The notes under the pieces are model-generated. The model was not told where the DNA came from. It saw nothing but the letters and a program-made list of their open reading frames with translations, and ran no database searches. Positions 43,342-54,486 of a stretch of DNA of 64,000 bases are shown in pieces. The DNA comes from Clytia hemisphaerica (Eukaryota > Cnidaria > Hydrozoa > Leptothecata > Clytiidae): NCBI GenBank assembly GCA_902728285.1, contig CACVBU010000758.1:434001-498000 (forward strand). Direction: 5' to 3'. How positions within the stretch are numbered: the first letter of the stretch is position 1; each line of letters opens with the position of its first letter. Both the position numbers and the translations under genes were made by a program.

Positions 43342-44990
43342 TTTCACTCTCCTCCATTGATGTAATAACTGAAGACTTGAATGACGAAAACAGCACTTCT
43401 CTGGCTACACTTATAACGTGTGTATTCAGCTATATCAGTTTTGTAAACGAAGATTTTTGGGCAAAAACTAGATGCGTATTATATCGTTGAATATGCATGT
43501 CCTTTGTTTCAAATAAAAAACCAAATGGTGGATTATATTATCCCCTAAGTTATGTATAAATACTCAAATTCACCTAAACTAATTACAGCTTTTTTTTGCT
43601 TTTTTTTTATAGAAGTTTTTCAAATTATTTTCTTGATATAAGCAGTCCTTTTGTGAGAAGTTTTCCTGAATTTCTTTTTCGTAGTATTTAGCAAATGTAG
43701 ACTTGTTCAAGTCATAGAGGTATAAAGAAAAACAGGAGTTGAATGTGTCGGTAATTGGTCGTTAAAGTCTTTTGATTTCTTTTATAAAATGTATCAAAAG
43801 AAATTCTAAGCTCGCCCGATGAAATAAGACTTTTTAGTAGAACTCAAGTTTGCTATGAACATTCTAATAATCAGTATTGAAGATTCTCGCCTTTTAATAT
43901 ACGAAAATTAGATAAAAATTCGTCCACGAAGCAAGTTTATGAATTCCATTTCGCTATCCGTTCAATTTTGTTTTGAAAAGATATTTTCTCAAGCCAGAAA
44001 ATGAAAAGTTCTTTATAAGCACACACGATTTCAGACTCAATCTGTAGACATAAAGTCGCTGGAGAATTTTGGAGGAAAGTATCAAGCAATAGAGTTCACC
44101 TTAAGGAAAACATTGATCGAAAAATCTTATCATTTGATGAAGGATTGCCAAGTTTACAGGCCTTTTTTTAGTCCAAATATTTTCTTACACTGATGTCAGA
44201 AACAATGAATCTCGTCTCATCTAATTTCTAACGCTTAAATGAGCCAATAGGATTTCACCTATGGATAAAAGAGCTCATTAAAAATGCACGATATATGAGA
44301 TTATGAGCATGCATACATCGTAACTTTTTTAATCGTAGGGCGAGCTTGGTTACAATAGCATACTTCTCCTGTTTCTTTATACCTCCATGTTCAAGTGAAC
44401 TGTTATCAGACAGAATAATATCTCACTTTGGCTACTTCATCATCTATTCAGACAGATTCCCTTTGTTAAAAGTGATTATTGGTCGTAAAAACAGTTTCTC
44501 AAAATCTGATGCGTGAATAGAAATCTCTTTATAAGGGTATGTTTGCACGGTATTTTTTCTCAGTTACGAAATTTTTAGTTTTGGAAAACGATTGATATTT
44601 ACAAATCTATTTTAGCTTACAATCTGGAATTTTAGGAGATGAAATTTAGTGATTCCATCGATTTTAACTCCTAAGATTAAAAAATCAATTTTAGTCCATA
44701 TGGAAAGAATAACTAATTTAGGTGAAAACTTGACACCCAAATTTCTTTTCTTAGAAGTGCGTTTTCAAATGGTGAATCTATAAAATGAGCTGATTTCAAA
44801 TATATAATTCTTATTTGCATTGAGGGGACCGAAGTGCCCGAAATTCCAGTTGAAAATAATCAAATTATGTGCATAATTTTTTGAGAATTCAAAAGAATCC
44901 AATCAAGCATGAGATAATATGTAATTAAAATACGATAAGAACAAAGAAATGGCATTATCATTGCACACGTGCAATTGGATTCCCATTGCA
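43342..44990. other. Gene-free spacer
   Basis: AT-rich sequence with no supported feature. Confidence 0.35.
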
Positions 44991-45029
44991 ACTAAGGGAT
45001 CCTTTACAGACACGCTTCATTTTGAGGAA

Positions 45030-45605
45030 AAAAGCATGAATTCATTCTATCTGATAATAATTCTATGCTTGTTCGACCATGAAGCTGATTCTATGATTGT
45101 TGTTAGTGACACTATCCACGAGCTTTTGCTGCTGATGTGGATGCCGACCTGATACTGTGTGCCTGAAACTGTCCAGTGTCTATACCAGCCTTTTCTAACG
45201 TGTCCTTTATCCATCTCGCTTATCATGTTGTGTGTTCCTCATTGCATTTGTCCAGTCTAAACTCCAAATATTCGCGTTCACTGTTGCTACTGGAAAAAGT
45301 CGGGTATTACTTGTAAATGATCTTAAAGTTAGCGGTTTTTGAGTGCATCTAGGTCTGGAGTGTTTTAATACATCTTCGGTTACAAACGTACATTCATTTT
45401 TTGTTATATATTTTGTTTACTTTATGTCCTAACAAAAGCATAAACAAAGAAGATATTTTCATATTTATGTCCATTGGTGTTTCTATTTTCATATCATTCA
45501 AGTATTTCAGAAGTATATCGGTGTCCCATATAACATGATGTTATTTAGCAACCGGTGGTCGTAAGTTGTATGTTCCTCTTTTAAACAGGGCTATCCTTTT
45601 ATCTC
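45030..45605 (-). pseudogene. DIRS 2 tyrosine recombinase, catalytic part
   Basis: Minus-strand translation gives FVTEDVLKHSRPRCTQKPLT and VATVNANIWSLDWTN. It continues with DTLEKAGIDTGQFQAHSIRS (HxxR box at 45148-45159), ASTSAAKARGIVSLTTII and ESASWSNKHRIII. The HxxR and ASxSAA blocks are typical of the DIRS recombinase. A stop follows where the nucleophilic Tyr would be expected, and no Tyr is seen in frame. Confidence 0.7.
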
Positions 45606-45609
45606 CTTC

Positions 45610-45775
45610 TAGCGTTGTCACCTTTGATATTCAGTCTTACTGGGACTGAAATTTGATTTTCTGATTTTTCCGACCCTTAGCGGGACTTTGGAAGTCCAAA
45701 AAAGGTACCCTTAAGGGCGGCACATACCGTACCCTCCATTTGCCTAAGTACCCCCCCCCCCCGGGTCAAATTCAC
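45610..45775. repeat. CCCGGGGGGGGGTACT family element in DIRS 2
   Basis: It carries TTACTGGGACTGAAATTTGA, CCGACCCTTAGCGGGAC, AAAAAGGTACCCTTAAGGGC, GGCGGCACATACCGTACC and a terminal AAGTACCCCCCCCCCCCCGG. It separates the two halves of the DIRS recombinase and is therefore younger than that element. Confidence 0.6.
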
Positions 45776-45786
45776 AGGTGAGGAAC

Positions 45787-46020
45787 TCAAGTCCCTATAG
45801 ATGTTTGCAATGAATCTTTATTCCTTTTACTACAAAAGTCGTCGAATCTCTTGATGGCAGCTGCATATTTCGTTTGAGTTTTATTTCTCCATGCTGCTGA
45901 TAAATTTTCTTGTGTTTTTCTCGAAATTCCTGTTGTTCCACGAAGCTTTTCGAACAGTATACTGCTATTTACCTCATTTTGTTTCGTAATGGGTGAAGCT
46001 TCTTCTGGCCACATCATGCT
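45787..46020 (-). pseudogene. DIRS 2 recombinase N-terminal domain
   Basis: The translation includes MMWPEEASPITKQNE and GISRKTQENLSAAWRNKTQT, then KYAAAIKRFDDFCSKR. This is the helical N-terminal domain usual before the catalytic part of DIRS-type recombinases. Confidence 0.6.
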
Positions 46021-46127
46021 GAATAGAGGAAAGATATAATAATAATAATAATCATACCATGATATTGACATTGCATTTATATGCTCAGAGTATGGATCTA
46101 GTTTCCATGATACATATCTGTCTAATA

Positions 46128-46324
46128 GACCTTTTCATAAATTACGTCACGAACATCACTTGCCTCGTTTTGAAATTATTGCCATCGTGATTAAATCCCA
46201 GCAGATTTTATTAAAACTACTTTCTATTCATAAAAAATCATTTTTTTCTCAAGGGACATAATAACCATGGTAATTGTTTGAATACGAGGCAAGTGATGGT
46301 CGTGACGTAATTTATGAAAAGGCC
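46128..46324. mobile_element. MITE copy 2, TA-flanked, nested in DIRS 2
   Basis: It is homologous to 3786-3973 from end to end. TA lies at 46126-46127 and 46325-46326. It sits between the RNase H and recombinase blocks of the DIRS element and so inserted later. Confidence 0.85.
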
Positions 46325-46415
46325 TATTGCTTATTCATATACTTGTAGCAAATAAATCAATGTCAGGTACCTCAAATTTCTCACAAAGGAGGTCAAAAAT
46401 CTTTTGGTCAAGCAA

Positions 46416-46703
46416 TCATTCTGCAGAATCAATAAATTGTCTTGATGCTTTGTCTGCAATGACATTGTGGGTGCCTGGAATATGAGCAGCATATATATGA
46501 ACCTTGTTGATGATACAAAATTGCCATATGTCCTGGCTAATTTTGTTGCATACTCGAGATTTGCATCCACCTTTGTTATTGATGTAGGCAATAGCTGTTG
46601 AATTATCAGACATAACCCTTACGTGATTCTTGTCTATTATTTCCCTACGAAACAAGAGTACAGCTAAGTATACTGTTTTTAATTCTTTTACGTTTATATG
46701 CAT
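46416..46703 (-). pseudogene. DIRS 2 RNase H domain
   Basis: HINVKELKTVYLAVLLFRRE, VRVMSDNSTAIAYINNKGG and YAAHIPGTHNVIADKASR form the RNase H fold of DIRS elements, with the conserved MSDNSTA and HIPG…NVIAD boxes. It is open over 95 codons and joins the RT through a frame change. Confidence 0.75.
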
Positions 46704-46815
46704 TTCTTTTCTTCTTCATTCCAGCGACTATTGACGGTATCTTTGTCATTACTAATACCCCACCCGTCATTACTAGCATCAGTATATATAGTGTAATCTA
46801 CTTCTGGTGTGGGGC

Positions 46816-47855
46816 TCAGGGACTTGTAGGCTGTAGTAATGTTGTCCCTCCACCATTCGATGTCTTTCCTACTCTCCTCTGATATTTGGCATATAGCTTC
46901 AAAATTGCCTTTTCCAGATTCCGAAAATATAGTCTACCATGCTCCACACCCTCAAATGAAGCAGCTATATTACCGAGTATTTTAAGTCTAATAGAAATAT
47001 GAGTTCTATCGAGTAGTTTATTGCAATAATCCTTTATGTTTTGTTTCTTTTCAGTTGTCAAGGACACAGTCAAACTGACTGTGTCAATTTCAAAACCTAG
47101 GAATACAATTGTCCGTGTAGGTGTGAGAATAGATTTATCGTAATGCACGTAAAAGCCTAAACTTTCTAATAACAGCCTAGTTGCCTCAATACTTTCAAGG
47201 CATTCTTCATAACTATCTCCTTTAAGTAGGCTATGATCAACATATATGACAGAGGAATGACCCCTTTCCTTCAGATGGGCGAATACTGGCTTAAGGATCT
47301 TTGTAAAAACTCTCATGGCGTCAACATATCCGTTAGGTATAACCTCAAATCGATAAGCTTTGCCTTTAAATGAAAACTTTAACAATTTCTTGTGCACGTG
47401 TTTGTAAAAAATAGGTACAGAATAAAAGGCGTCACGAATGTCTAGTGATGCTAAGTAACATCCAGTTGTAATCATGTTAGTAACCTGTTTCATTTATTCC
47501 ATTCTGAGGTGATGTCACAGGTAGTGTTAAGTTGTTTTAGATTAAGTATAGTTCTAAAATTCCCATCTTTCTTAGGCCTTACACATAAGAGGTCGAAAAT
47601 AAATAATTTTTCTTCAAATGTTGATTCAGTAATCACACCCTTTTCAAGGAGTTTACTGATTTCTCCTGATATAATTTCAGTATCCCTTGTAGAAAATTTG
47701 TGTTCAAAGGGCATATTATATGGTATATAATCTTTGAAATTTAGTTTCAGACCATTCTCTACGATGTCAAGAATATAATGGTCTTGTGTTATTTGCCTCC
47801 AAGTGTGGATATGATTATTACACAGATATTTTTTTATTCGAGGAAATTCCGTCAT
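46816..47855 (-). pseudogene. DIRS 2 reverse transcriptase, frameshifted, active site altered
   Basis: The N-terminal part (47855-47490) has ISGEISKLLEKGVI and LLCVRPKKDGNFRTILNLKQ. The next frame begins at 47493 with YLASLDIRDAFYSVPI, then FEVIPNG and VIYVDHSLLKGDSYEE. A one-base frame change separates the two parts. The catalytic box reads YVDH (47233-47244) where YxDD is required, so the enzyme would be inactive even with the frame intact. FLGFEIDT and the thumb region follow. Confidence 0.8.
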
Positions 47856-47989
47856 ATTTAGGGAAAATGACCGTTTCTTGCGATTGGCTTCGTATTTTCT
47901 GAATTTTTAGTCTGAATTTTCTGTTTCTATTTTTTCCATTTTCTTATTGTAGGTCCTTCAGGTGGGTCCATTCAGCATGTAGCTTGTTT
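47838..47989 (-). repeat. Fragment of the duplicated 3' flank of paralog 3, interrupted
   Basis: GAGGAAATTCCGTCATATTT to CAGCATGTAGCTTGTTT matches 38250-38404. The homology stops at 47989 and resumes at 51593, so the BEL/Pao-related DNA between these points inserted into this flank. Confidence 0.65.
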
Positions 47990-48829
47990 AAAATTATTTT
48001 GAGGGTTTAGGGGGGGGTTCCAATTTTTTTTGGGAAACTCAAGAGAAAATGTAGGAAGTCTAATTTCATAGTTTTACGTTGAAGATTTCAAAAAATTTTC
48101 TGCCTTCCGGCCGACAACTCATAATTGATCTTATTGTACATATGTACATTTCATATTGGCATTATTTGGGCATCATCGCTTTGCCCTTTTGGTTTGTAAC
48201 ATTGATCTAGGCGAGGGAAGTAGATTAGTGGCTCTCACAGCTCATCAGAGTGGTTTGAAAAAGAAAGTACTTCTTAAAAGAAATTTGTCAAAACAAAGTG
48301 TCTTTTAGCTAAAATGGTGGTGAAAAATATTGAAATTTTCGCCCGTCGGCGCAAACCATGGTTGCGCCTCCTTAGCATCTGCTAATGTCTTCTAACTTAC
48401 ATACTAACTAACAGACACAGGGCTTTGACAGACCCTGGAAAACCTGGAAAATATAGGTTTATAGGGAAATTTCAAACTCAGAGAATTTTATTTTTCAGAC
48501 TCCTTTTAACAACAGCTTGTATTTTAGGGTCTCGAGTAACCAATCTTCAAAATTTTCTCTTGAGTAATTGAGATGCCTCTGTAATGTCTCATGAAAAATG
48601 GTATTCGACATCTCACCATCAGTTTCAAAATAGACTCAGGGAGATTGTGTACATTATCAGTAATTTTTCAGGGAATCAGTGGCGACCTGGCAGGGACAAT
48701 ATAATATTGGCCCTTATGAGGGGGGGGGTTCGAAATTTTTTTCCAGGTTAGGGGAGGGGTGCGAATTTTTTTTTGGATTTTTCAAAATATCCTCCACCCC
48801 CCTCTAGTAGATACTATATGACCGCTCCC
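47990..48829. other. Unassigned insertion sequence 5' of the BEL fragment
   Basis: No domain is recognised. Two G-runs next to T-runs (48010-48030 and 48720-48770) share the phrase GAATTTTTTTT, suggesting a degenerate repeat. Confidence 0.3.
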
Positions 48830-49370
48830 TAAGGTCTGTTAGGCAAATTTTAAATGGAATATTGTTGAATCATGGACTTGAATGATGAGTCATTAAAAAC
48901 GCTTTTGTGTGAAGTTGAGAACATTGTTAATTCACGTCCTCTCACAGTTTGAGTGATCCTTTAAGTGCAAAGCCTCTCAGATCATCCAACTTACTAATGA
49001 GCAAACATGACGTCATCTTACCACCACCTGGAGATTTCGAACCTGCTGATTTGTACTCACGAAAGTACTGGCAACGAATTCAACATCTTACTAACGAGTT
49101 TTGGCGACGATGGAGTAAGGAGTATCTTCAGCAGCAACAAGAACAATCGTGTGGAGTAAACAAATTTCTGTGTTGGAGATATTGTGTTGATCAAAGAGGA
49201 AACAAAACGAAACGAATGGCCAATGGCAATCATTATTGATGTGAAGAAGGATGAACATGGTGATGTGAGGTCAGTTACGTGTAAAACGATGACTAACGGA
49301 CAAGTTGTACGTCCAATTTCAAAATTGATTATTTTGGTCAAATCCCCACCGACGGAGCCAACAAGATAAG
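48830..49370 (+). pseudogene. BEL/Pao retrotransposon integrase C-terminal end
   Basis: In plus-strand frames: RSVRQILNGILL, TLLCEVENIVNSRPL, LPPPGDFEPADLYSRKYWQR, QHLTNEFWRRWSKEYLQ, and then IVLIKEETKRNEWPMAI and VVRPISKLIIL. These are the end of the integrase and the following domain (LPPG…Y.R..W, FWRRW..EYL, RP..KL) typical of BEL/Pao polyproteins. An in-frame stop and at least two frameshifts are present. It is followed by a GAGGGGAGCCA polypurine tract and an LTR start. Confidence 0.8.
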
Positions 49371-49654
49371 TCAAGATAATTATTTATCTTGAGGGGAGCC
49401 ATGTTGCTGTCATGGAAACAGTATCATTTAAAATGTGAAGTGTCGCATTTAATTAATGGAACAATTAAATTGAACTTTGATTCTCTGAAGGAGAACATTA
49501 ACTATAATGCCTCCATGAAGGAGCGCTATATTTTGTTACGTTTTTTGTTTTTTTTATCGGCGATCCAAAAAATATCTGCAATCTGGTTTGTTAAGAAGAG
49601 TACAATCATGAACATATAAACAACTGGACATCTATCTTTTATTGTTTTGTTGAA

Positions 49655-50389
<735 letters not shown>

Positions 50390-50908
50390 TGTTTTATCTT
50401 CAAAAATACAAAGGAGATGGATGTCCAGTCTTTTATATGTTCATGGTACAATGTATCTTGTATTTTACATGTACAAAATATAAATAGACAAAAAGATGCT
50501 GTTGCATTGTAGCGGTAGAAGCAATCTAACGTCACTTTGCTACAAAAGTGCCCTGCGTTTTTTTCAAACACAAAAAGTGCATTTTTTTGGCCACCGATAA
50601 ACCAGTTATCAGACATTTGCTCGTACAATATGGAAATATTTCACTTGTTCCGGATTTTCCGTATATTTTGCTCTCCTAAAGGCTCGAAAAATATTGTACG
50701 GAAAAATCTCGGAACTCGTAAAATATTTCTCATATTGTACTCGCAACTGTCCGATAACTATTACTTATTGTCTTATTTTCCGTTGCCATAGCTATGTCAT
50801 TGTATTCTTTGTATGTTTTAATCCCTAGGTGATTTGTAGCGTTTGTAATTTTTTTGCTTTTAAATTTGAGAAATTGAGAGAAGCTTGTCAGAGAGTCTTG
50901 TGAGAAGT

Positions 50909-51474
50909 TAGCCTGGGTATCCAGACTCAAAATTTCAGAAAAAACACTCTTACCTCAATATACAAAGTTTCTAAAATTTTAGAGTCTGGTGCAGCTAAAA
51001 AAGTCTGATACAGTTTTGAATGACACAGTCTGTGAGTAAACCCTTGTTGACAGAATCTCAAAACTGTGGAAACCCAGGCAGACACACATAATTACTTACC
51101 ATAAAACCTCTTTTACAAACTCAATAAACTTTCAAAACTACTTTAAACTATATCCAAACGTCAGCCACATTCATAAAGGCTCCTTTCCATCAGCCATTTT
51201 GTTTAGAAATGAACCTGCGTTTTCATTTTCATTTGTTTATCTTTTTTTGCAAGGTTAGCTTTTTCCATAAATTATGCGCGCGCATCGAAAAATATCACAA
51301 ACCCCGCGAAAATTCTGCTCAGTGACTGGGCGCGTACTGACCAATTAGAGACACTCGCATATGCAGGGACAGATATCCCTGTAGACGAGTTACTTCGACC
51401 AGACCGTAAACCAGAGACAAAATATTAAAAAAAACTAGACGGTGAAATAGTTTACGGTCTGGATATCCAGGCTA
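50909..51474. mobile_element. 566-bp element with 9-bp target duplication (TAGCCTGGGTATCCAGAC ends)
   Basis: TAGCCTGGGTATCCAGAC at the left pairs with GTCTGGATATCCAGGCTA at the right. GTGAGAAGT flanks it on both sides (50900-50908 and 51475-51483). An inner GACCGTAAACCAG / TTTACGGTC pair adds a second stem at the right end. A 9-bp duplication suits MULE- or Merlin-like elements; the class is not settled. Confidence 0.85.
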
Positions 51475-51592
51475 GTGAGAAGTGTGAGTGAGATTTTTCG
51501 AGTTGCAATAAAAAATTCTACATTTACTGTAGCAGGTAAATATGTTGTCTTTTTAATTTTAAAAAGGTCTCAAGTCTCTGCCTCTCACAACA

Positions 51593-51712
51593 ACGAAGTT
51601 CGTCAAAAATTCATCAAAAACTAAATTACTGGTTGGAGCTACTCGGAATGACTTTGTGTTTAATCTTGATAGTTTTGTCATTCTCCTGGCATCAAACGTC
51701 TTGAATAATAAA
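51593..51712 (-). repeat. Fragment of the duplicated 3' flank of paralog 3
   Basis: ACGAAGTTCGTCAAAA, GGTTGGAGCTACTCGGAATG and TAGTTTTGTCATTCTCCTGG match 38476-38580 and 29520-29620. The match ends near 51712 and resumes at about 53268. Confidence 0.75.
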
Positions 51713-52091
51713 CACCAGAATTAGATAAAAATTGCATATAACTCACTCTAGCTCCTTGGATATTGAAAATAAGTTATGAAAATGGGGTATAGGAAACTTT
51801 CTAAACCCAATGCCCTTTAGAAAATGCAGATACATCTGTGACTTTAGAGAATGGATAAAAGATATAGCATCTTAAAGGTTAACCAGTATTTTGGGGCCCT
51901 AGAATCAGCATCGATAAAACCGAAAATTCTAAACATGAAAAAAGCAAAAAATCTTGGAATTCCATATCAGCTTGAGATAATAGTTTATAACAAAAAATTA
52001 ACAATGATATATAAACATTTTCGCTGAATCAGCAAAAACGGCAAATTCTGTAATTTTTTAACAAAATGTAGGAGAAAAATACGTTTAAAGC
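51713..52091. other. Unassigned insert in the flank
   Basis: AT-rich, no gene, no recognised repeat. Confidence 0.3.
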
Positions 52092-52653
52092 TTAACCCTA
52101 TTCAACCTAGGCTTTTAGGGGCGGTTCAGAACTAGGGGGGGGCTTTTCCTGTACCACCCCTTAACTTTTGATCTAGTGGGCCTTTTTGGATGAAATTTGG
52201 CACACAAGATCCTTGACACATAAGGTAACTTTTGACAAAAAATTTTTTTGATGACGTCACTCATCATGCCCAAAGTGAGCAAAAACCGAAAATTTCCTTT
52301 GTTCTTATAAATAGCTATTGTATTCTAACAAAAGCTTTAGAAAAAAATTGCCTGAGTTTAAAATGCTTATTTTATCCTAAATATTCAATAAATTACGGTT
52401 TAAACGATATATTTGACATTAAAAATCAATTTGTATTGGAAAAGTGTCAATTTTTTTGACACCTTACTGTCAGAAATGTCATCATGCTCAAGGTGTGAAA
52501 ATTTTTAGGTGTCAAATTTTTTTTATATTGAAGCTAAATAAAAGTTAGGAATTTACAGAAAATTTCACGGCAAAAGCTCTATTATTTCAGGAGCTATTAC
52601 CAATAGTTTGACCTCCGAACAGAAAGAGCCCCCCCTAGTCCGAATAGGGTTAA
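52092..52653. mobile_element. piggyBac-type MITE, TTAA-flanked
   Basis: The element reads TTAACCCTATTC … GAATAGGGTTAA. The ends are exact inverted repeats with TTAA at both sides, as left by piggyBac transposases, and a subterminal CTAGGGGGGGGCTTTTCCTG / AGAAAGAGCCCCCCCTAG stem. It contains ATGACGTCA palindromic sequence but no transposase ORF. Confidence 0.75.
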
Positions 52654-53267
52654 TACTTTCAGTTTTAGTTAAGCTGTTTTTCTAAAATTTTCACAGCATT
52701 TTCCATACATTAATGGAACTATTTCCAAAAGAAATTGGTTTTCTGAATCTTGATTAAGACGTTGTAAATTAAAATTGTCATTTTGAAAATTTCTAAATTT
52801 TCAGTTTGGACTTTTAAGGGAAAATACAAATATGTTCATAGTTTCTCCCCCTATTACCAGCCCTTACCACTGGGCTTAATAATTTGATTTTAACTACGCC
52901 TACGTTGTGGCCGTTTTGATAACCAGGGGTATGCTGTAAAAATTTTATCAAACAATTTATGCCCAAAACCCTCTAAATCATATTTCAAAACTATGGTCAA
53001 AACTTTGTATTCATATTTTAAAGCTATCTCGAGAAATTGCTAAAATTGCAAACCTCCGTTTTGGGGGCTATTAGAAAAAAGCTATCTATCTTTAAGCGAT
53101 TTAAAATATTGTTGAAATTGAAAATTTTGAAAAAGAACTTCCAAGAAATAAAGTAGAGATGTTAAAGCTTTTCATGCAGTAAAATTTTTTGTAAAATATC
53201 TCTTCGTCTAGATTTGAGAGAAATTTCAAATTTGATCGGCGTTTTGGGGGCTACATACTGTACGTTT
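52654..53267. other. Unassigned insert in the flank
   Basis: No gene is seen. The phrase TTTTGGGGGCTA occurs twice in direct orientation (about 53060 and 53243), which hints at a repeat whose ends I could not fix. Confidence 0.35.
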
Positions 53268-53312
53268 AAGGGTCTGAATCTCTAAGAAGACAAATCAAGA
53301 AATGATATAATA

Positions 53313-54235
53313 CCGTGGCTGATCTGGTATTTCGAAGTTTTTAGTTATTTTGCTTTTGGCGGCCGCCTTTTTAAGAGGCGGCCGCCAGTTATAATCCGCG
53401 GCCGCCTTTTACCAAGAGCGGCCGCCTATAATACTGGCGGCCGCCTTTTATAATAAGCTGTCACCCTTTTCCTTCGAAAAAGGCGGCCGCCCTTTATAGC
53501 TTGCGCCCACTCTTTATAACAGGCGGCCGCCCTTTAAAAACGCGGCCGCTATTTATAAAGGGCGGCCATCAGTTATAAAGGGCGACCACGTTTTATAAAA
53601 GGCGGCCGCGTTTTTTACCGCCTTTTTCATAATCTGGTCTGTGAAATACAAGAGTTGTCAATGTTAATCGCGTGGTATGGATAGAATTAGAGTGTAAATA
53701 TATATACAGAGTATAATATAATATACAGTACTGTAATCGAGATAATGTTTTTAGAGCCGAACATCAACTTGGGTGTGACTGACCTAGTCAAATACTATTA
53801 TAGTCTAAAACCCAAGTTGAAGTACAAGTACAAGTACACACTCAACACATACATAAAATCACATGGGTAGCTACCATGTTTGTTTATGTTTAGCCAATAC
53901 ATTTCACAGACCAGATTATGAAAAAGGCGGTAAAAAACACGGCCGCTTTTTATAAAACGTGGCCGCCCTTTATAACTGACGGCCGCCCTTTATAAATGGC
54001 GGCTGCGTTTTTAAAGGGCGGCCGCCTGTTATAAAGAGTGGGCGCCAGTTATAAAGGACGGCCGCCTTTTTCGAAGGAAAAGGGTAACCGCTTATTATAA
54101 AAGGCGGCCGCCAGTATTATAGGCGGCCGCTCTTTGTAAAAGGCGGCCGCGGATTATAACTGGCGGCCGCCTCTTAAAAAGGCGGCCGCCAAAAGCAAAA
54201 TAACTATAAACTTCGAAATACCAGATCAGCCACGG
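53313..54235. mobile_element. Foldback element with 335-bp arms made of NotI-site repeats
   Basis: The left arm 53313-53647 and right arm 53901-54235 are reverse complements over their full 335 bases with scattered mismatches. The loop is 253 bases. Each arm opens CCGTGGCTGATCTGGTATTT and then consists of degenerate units of about 22-30 bases centred on GGCGGCCGCC with CTTTTTATAA-like spacers. TAATA lies directly on both sides (53308-53312 and 54236-54240). The GC content contrasts sharply with the AT-rich surroundings. The element lies in the 3' flank of paralog 3, and the homologous flanks at about 29.99 and 38.95 kb lack it, giving natural empty sites. No ORF of note. Confidence 0.88.
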
Positions 54236-54486
54236 TAATATAATGATTATATATATTTTTTTACTTAAAAAAATACAAAAGTGAAAAATGTTGCAAGTTT
54301 ACATGCGAATAATAATAAGTATCAAAGAAATGTTCATGTTTAAAAAATTCTAAATTTATTTGAAGTAGCTAACAATTCTCTCTGACATAAAAGTGACGTG
54401 TATACAAAATATTACGATTTCCCTAGCATACGATACACTGAACATTAAAATTATTTTATTTACAAAAACATGGTACACGAAATGAT
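54236..54486 (-). repeat. Duplicated 3' flank of paralog 3, proximal part
   Basis: It matches 30005-30276 and 38960-39231, including GAAATGTTCATGTTTAAAAA and CTAACAATTCTCTCTGACAT. Confidence 0.8.
54455..54460 (-). terminator. Polyadenylation signal of secreted paralog 3
   Basis: Minus-strand AATAAA about 27-32 bases past the stop, aligned with those of the other paralogs. Confidence 0.65.

Larger units (their letters stand above)
45020..47860 (-). mobile_element. Degenerate DIRS-like retroelement 2
   Basis: Minus-strand order: reverse transcriptase (47855-46816), RNase H (46703-46416), recombinase N-terminal part (46000-45787) and recombinase catalytic part (about 45610-45030). Two younger elements interrupt it: a MITE at 46128-46324 and a GC-rich element at about 45610-45775. 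Frameshifts and stops throughout show it is inactive. It lies between secreted paralogs 2 and 3. Confidence 0.75.
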
